Assembly: GCA_015698045.1 (NCBI GenBank)
Contig: BLAL01000049.1
Coordinates: forward strand, 310,001 to 374,000
Direction: 5' to 3'
From: Rhizophagus clarus
Lineage: Eukaryota > Glomeromycota > Glomeromycetes > Glomerales > Glomeraceae
Length of the DNA: 64,000 bases
Below, piece after piece: positions 60,016-64,000 of the stretch (position 1 is the first letter of the stretch; each line of letters opens with the position of its first letter). The position numbers and the translations under genes were made by a program. The notes beneath the pieces were generated by a model. That model had not been told where the DNA came from. It did not search any database and worked only from the letters and a program-made list of their open reading frames with translations.

Positions 60016-60772
60016 TAGAACTCTGATCAGTTCAGTTCAGTTCAGTTTTTGCAAAAACTAATACCAAACTGAATTGATCAGTATCAGTATTAATGATTAC
60101 TGAAACTGATCAATAATTACCAAAAACTGAACTGATTTACTGAACATTTTTAGTAAAAAACGTTTCGCAACGTTTAGCAAAAAAAAGTTGCAAAATGATT
60201 TTTTCTTATCAAATCATCCATAAACAACATTTTTTATTAAAGTGACAAAAAAAATGTTGCAAGACATTTTTTTTATATTAAATCGTTTTATAAAAACGTT
60301 TTTAAATAAAAAGGAAAATAATGTTACGAAATGTTATTTTTTTTATCAAATCGTTTATGTAAAAAATGTTTTGCAGTATTTTTTGCAAATTTCGTAAAAA
60401 TAACATTGCGAAATGTTATTTTTCATAATAAATTGTCTGTGTAAAAAACATTTCACAACATTTTTTACAAGTTTTGCAAAAATAATGTTGCAAAACGTTA
60501 TTTTTTATATCAAATTGTCTATGTAAAAAATATTTCGCAATGTTTTTTACAAGTTTCGCAAAAATAACATTGAGATTATTATCTACATTATTTAATAAAA
60601 AGTTGTTTTTCTTATAAAAAAACATTTTTATTATCAGTAAATCAGTTTGGTAAATCGCAAAATCAATACTGAAACTAAAAGTTTCAGTTCAATAAATCAT
60701 AAAACTGAAACCGCTCTGATATCAAAACTAGTCAGTATAGTTCGATAATTACTGAAACTGATCGGAGTCCTA
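60016..60772. mobile_element. hAT-like non-autonomous element, family 1, second copy, perfect 8-bp target duplication
   Basis: ATAGTAGT flanks both ends (60008-60015 and 60773-60780). The termini TAGAACTCTGATCAGTT and the reverse complement of TAGGACTCCGATCAGTTTC match the ends of the element at 11336-13307. Subterminal CAGTTCAGTTCAG and ACTGAAACTGATC motifs repeat. The interior holds a shorter and more diverged array of the palindromic core (AAAAAACGTTTCGCAACGTT at 60155) and units like AACATTGCGAAATGTTATTT. No transposase frame is present. Confidence 0.85.
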
Positions 60773-60780
60773 ATAGTAGT

Positions 60781-62326
60781 ATAAATTATTTTTAGGATTT
60801 ATTTTAGTTTAGATTTTATTTTTAGTTTAGGTTTTATTTTTACTTTACTTATTTTTAGATTAGGAAAAGATAATATTAGAAACATAGTGAAAATAATTTC
60901 TTATATAAACTTAGTCAAAGAAATAGTTGGAAGAGAAGGAATGATATAATACCAAGCATGCCAAGCATTCCAGATCTTTCTAAATGATGTAATAATTAGG
61001 AAGAATAGAATTAATGGAAGAAAAGGAAAGTAGGATTGGATTTGAAATGCAATAAAATATATATATATTTAATATTTCAAATCGTTCAAAAGGAGATAAT
61101 ATTAAGGAAAATGAAGGAAAAGAAAGTAGGATTAGATAGAAAATAATTTTTATAAATATACTTTGATGTAATTAAAGAAAAGAATTATTCAAGTTTATGT
61201 TAATTAATAAGGATACTATTAATTAAAATTACCTAAGATTCGATCCTGTGCAAATCAGCAATAACGTGATAAAATTATAATTAATTAATAGAAGGAAATT
61301 GCATCTTAATTGATGTTTGAGAATACTGTCTTTAATTAATTATAATATTATTCTGATATGTTAAATAAAGAATAAAGTTATGTTCGTTTGAAAATTAAAG
61401 TATAATGAAAAGTCATGGCAGAAGTTCTCTCAAAATGAAAGTTAAAAAGAATGTATATGAAAAAGAACATATTGAAGCGTATGAGAAAGGATGTATAATA
61501 AGTAAAAATGAAATTGTTATGAGAGAAGCATTAAATGAGCAAAAGAGTGAAAGTAAAGAAAATATTAGAATGTTAAGAGCAAGAAAAATCTAAATTAAGT
61601 GTAGTAAGAGTTTTAGTGTGGAGAATCAACATGGCGCAGTATTGTTATACTGATATGATAGTTTCTTCCTTCACAATAGATACTTCAAAGATAACAAAAG
61701 TGAAAACTAATTACCACTATTATTAGCGGTAAAATATAATAGTCATGCCATCTTATGGTTGCATTGATTAATTAATTAATTAATCAATGTACACCCTTAT
61801 TTATATTTTGTAGAATTAGCTAATTTGTAATATAATAAATAAGACTTCTTAACAAATATAACCATATTTTAATTTTTTGCGATCAGAAACGAATTGTGTA
61901 CTGTATTGATTTTGATGAACTTCTTTAAAGGTGAGTGAATACTAACTATTGTTTATTTTACCTTTTTTTTATTTATATCTTAATATTAACTATGTCACTC
62001 TTATTTTCTTCCCACATTCATTATTTATCTTATGTATACTAACAAATGTTATTTAAATATGCGTGTTAATTAATTTTTTATTTTAAATATTTTCTTATAA
62101 TATATAGGGAGAGCAAAAGAAGCCAGAGAGGATAAAAAGATAAAAATACAACAACTTACAACTTAACATCTAAAATTTATGAAAAATCTAAAGCTTTACA
62201 ATAAGTATAGTAAAAAATGGTAGAAGATTGGAAAATTGAAATTTTATTATAATTTTAAATTTAAATCTATTAAAATAAAATTACATATATTACATTTATA
62301 TAAATTTATAAAATATCTAATAAATA
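60781..62326. other. Gene-free stretch
   Basis: No gene could be supported. A 62-codon frame at 61405-61593 is Lys/Glu-rich but has no recognisable features, splice partner or homologue by eye. The element at 62327 begins at the end of this stretch. Confidence 0.45.
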
Positions 62327-63624
62327 CCGTATATCATAGACCACAGTACCTTTCCTATGTATAGTACCCCTCTCAAAAAATTTGCTAGAATTTTAAAGTA
62401 CTCAGATACTTTACATAGAGAATTCTAATTTAAAGCTTAAAATTTTGTAAAATACCTGGGGTATAATATTAAGTTTATATATAATGTATATTCCAGATAT
62501 ATAAAAATGCCAGAACAATCAGTTTTGGCATTTTTTTTGCATTTTTATATATATAAAAATGCTGGATCAATCAGTTTTAGCATTTTTTTTTACTTTACAT
62601 ATAAAAAACGCTAGAACAGTCAGTTTCAGCATTTTTTTGCATTTTTATATATTGTTATCTTGGCAAATATAAAGGATTGAAACTTTACACGATATCCAAA
62701 ATAACAGGAGTTTAACTCTGGTAAGAACTTTAACACGTGATTCAATAAATTCTGAAGGCAAACGTTTATAATAAAAATAAGATAAGAATAATAAAGTTTA
62801 TTAAGAAATAAAGAAATACGTTATAACTTTAGTTAATGGATAGATTCTTTTGTTGGCAAGAATAATCCAAAGAAATTATCTTTTGTTGCAGATAAGATCT
62901 TAGTAATAACTAAAAAAATAAAATACAAAGATAAAAATTAAATAATTAACTATTACAACTCTACTCTACCTACAACTTATTCAATTACTATATATAATAA
63001 AATAATAATAACAAAAATAAAATAAATAAAATAAATATAATAAATAATATAAGTATAACAAATAAAATAAATCAAATAAATATAATAAATTATATTAATT
63101 ATATTAATCAGATTGATCATATTATTATGATCATCATGATTATTATGATTATTACAACTATCATAATCATCTTAACTATTACAACTATTACAACTATTAT
63201 AACTATTACGACTATTATGATTATTGTGATTATTATAACTATTATGATCAAGCAATTTTTAACTTCAACAATATATAAAAATGCCAGAATAATCAGTTTT
63301 GGCATTTTTTTTTACTTTACATATAAAAAATACCAGAACAGTCAGTTTTGGCATTTTTTTGCATTTTTATATATATAAAAATACCTGAACAATCAGTTTC
63401 AGTGTTTTTTTTTTACTTTACATATAAAAATATTAGAACAGTCAGTTTTGATATTTTATCAATCTAATTAAACCCAGGTATTATATATGCATGTACCCTG
63501 GATATTTTAAAAATCCTGTACCCCCTTTATGTATAGTATTCATCTATATATAGTATTTCTAGGTACAGGCCAAAACCCCCAAAATTTGCAAAATATCTAG
63601 GGTACTGTGATCTGTGATATACAG
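62327..63624. mobile_element. Inverted-repeat element filled with hairpin units, TA-flanked
   Basis: The left end CCGTATATCATAGACCACAG matches the reverse complement of the right end (CTGTATATCACAGATCACAG) with three mismatches. A TA lies outside each end (62325-62326 and 63625-63626), the usual Tc1/mariner-type duplication. Inside are units with stem AAAATGCCAGAAC...TCAGTTTTGGCATTTTT, at about 62503-62650 and 63277-63455, separated by GCATTTTTATATATATAAAA palindromes. The centre (62650-63270) is AT-rich and includes a GAT/AAT-type microsatellite. There is no coding capacity. Superfamily assignment is tentative. Confidence 0.6.
63117..63250. repeat. Trinucleotide-like microsatellite
   Basis: Repeats such as ATTATGATTATTACAACTAT and ATCATGATTATTATGATT produce long low-complexity Ile/Met/Thr frames on both strands. 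They are not genes. Confidence 0.7.
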
Positions 63625-63679
63625 TAAATATTGTTCTATATACTGTATGTTTAATTGTGTATATATATTTCACTAATAA

Positions 63680-64000
63680 ACAAAATTCTACGGCATAATA
63701 TTACATTTGAAAATATTTCAAAATATTATATCATAAATATACAAATTTTAATAATGTAATATTACAAAGTATTACATATTTGGAAAAGTTTTGAAATATT
63801 ACATCATAAACATGCTAAAATTTAATAATATAATATTATGGAATATTATACATTCAGAAATGTTTCAAAATAAACATGTAAAATTTAATAATGTAATATT
63901 ATGAAGTATTATATATTTAGAAAAATTTTGAAATATTACATTGTAAACATGCGAAATTTAATGGTGTAATATTACAGAGTATTATATAGTTAAAAAAGTT
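63680..64000. repeat. Tandem repeat of about 65-73 bp running off the window end
   Basis: The landmark AATTTAATAATGTAATATTA recurs near 63751, 63822, 63887 and 63960. Each is followed by (A/G)A(G/A)TATTA(C/T)A and TTTTGAAATATTACAT. At least four units are visible and the array continues past base 64000. No coding capacity was seen. Confidence 0.65.

Noticed and set aside
61220..61290. GATTCGATCC-like sequence considered as a tRNA T-arm
   Set aside because: No acceptor-stem pairing, anticodon arm or upstream A-box could be found around it.
63117..63378. Ile/Met/Thr-rich frames on both strands
   Set aside because: They are translations of a trinucleotide-like microsatellite and hairpin repeats, not genes.

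Overview
The window looks like a nuclear contig from a fungus with a very AT-rich, repeat-dense genome. Introns are short (mostly 55-110 bp) with GTAAGT/GTATGT donors and YAG acceptors. Housekeeping genes sit as islands between kilobases of transposon debris. The decayed multicopy ORF families (RRM-like ORF1, Tnp2 with a DPMHCLFL motif, and an RS-rich family) recall arbuscular mycorrhizal fungi such as Rhizophagus. That placement rests on recognition, not a search.

Six conserved host genes could be spliced by eye with continuous frames. On the + strand these are the 3' end of TATA-binding protein (1-416), a dienelactone-hydrolase family enzyme (1543-2976), AP endonuclease 2 (3577-5829) and PLAA/Doa1 (19566-23400). 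On the - strand they are GPI transamidase subunit PIG-S (17227-19378) and mitochondrial RNA polymerase (36445-41247). PIG-S and PLAA are divergent and share a 187-bp intergenic region. No tRNA, rRNA or CRISPR array was seen.

The rest is mobile DNA. At 7.0-16.3 kb there is an inverted-array MITE, a dead ORF1 split by a hAT-like element (11336-13307), and a long palindromic element split by a non-LTR insertion with a 14-bp target duplication. At 24.4-26.1 kb there is a second hAT-like family with a perfect 8-bp target duplication. At 26.2-32.9 kb there is another dead ORF1 and a dead DDE-like transposase gene; the latter carries a third hAT-like insertion with a perfect 8-bp duplication. At 43.5-52.3 kb there is a decayed RS-rich gene, a third ORF1 copy and a dead Tnp2-type transposase gene. 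At 52.9-56.6 kb there is a 3.77-kb terminal-inverted-repeat element with a 3-bp duplication, supported by an empty-site copy in the same window. At 57.4-64.0 kb there are tandem repeats, small MITEs, another hAT-like copy (60016-60772) and a hairpin-array element (62327-63624).

Two observations stand out. First, the 3.77-kb element holds a tandem array of about 124-bp units on the - strand. Each unit looks like a short exon (45, 39 or 18 bp, always a multiple of 3) bounded by GTAAGT and polypyrimidine-TAG signals. In most introns TACTAAC sits in the loop of a 9-bp inverted repeat. Second, two hAT-like families with unrelated termini are both filled with alternating direct and inverted copies of the same core, CGTTGCGAAACG.
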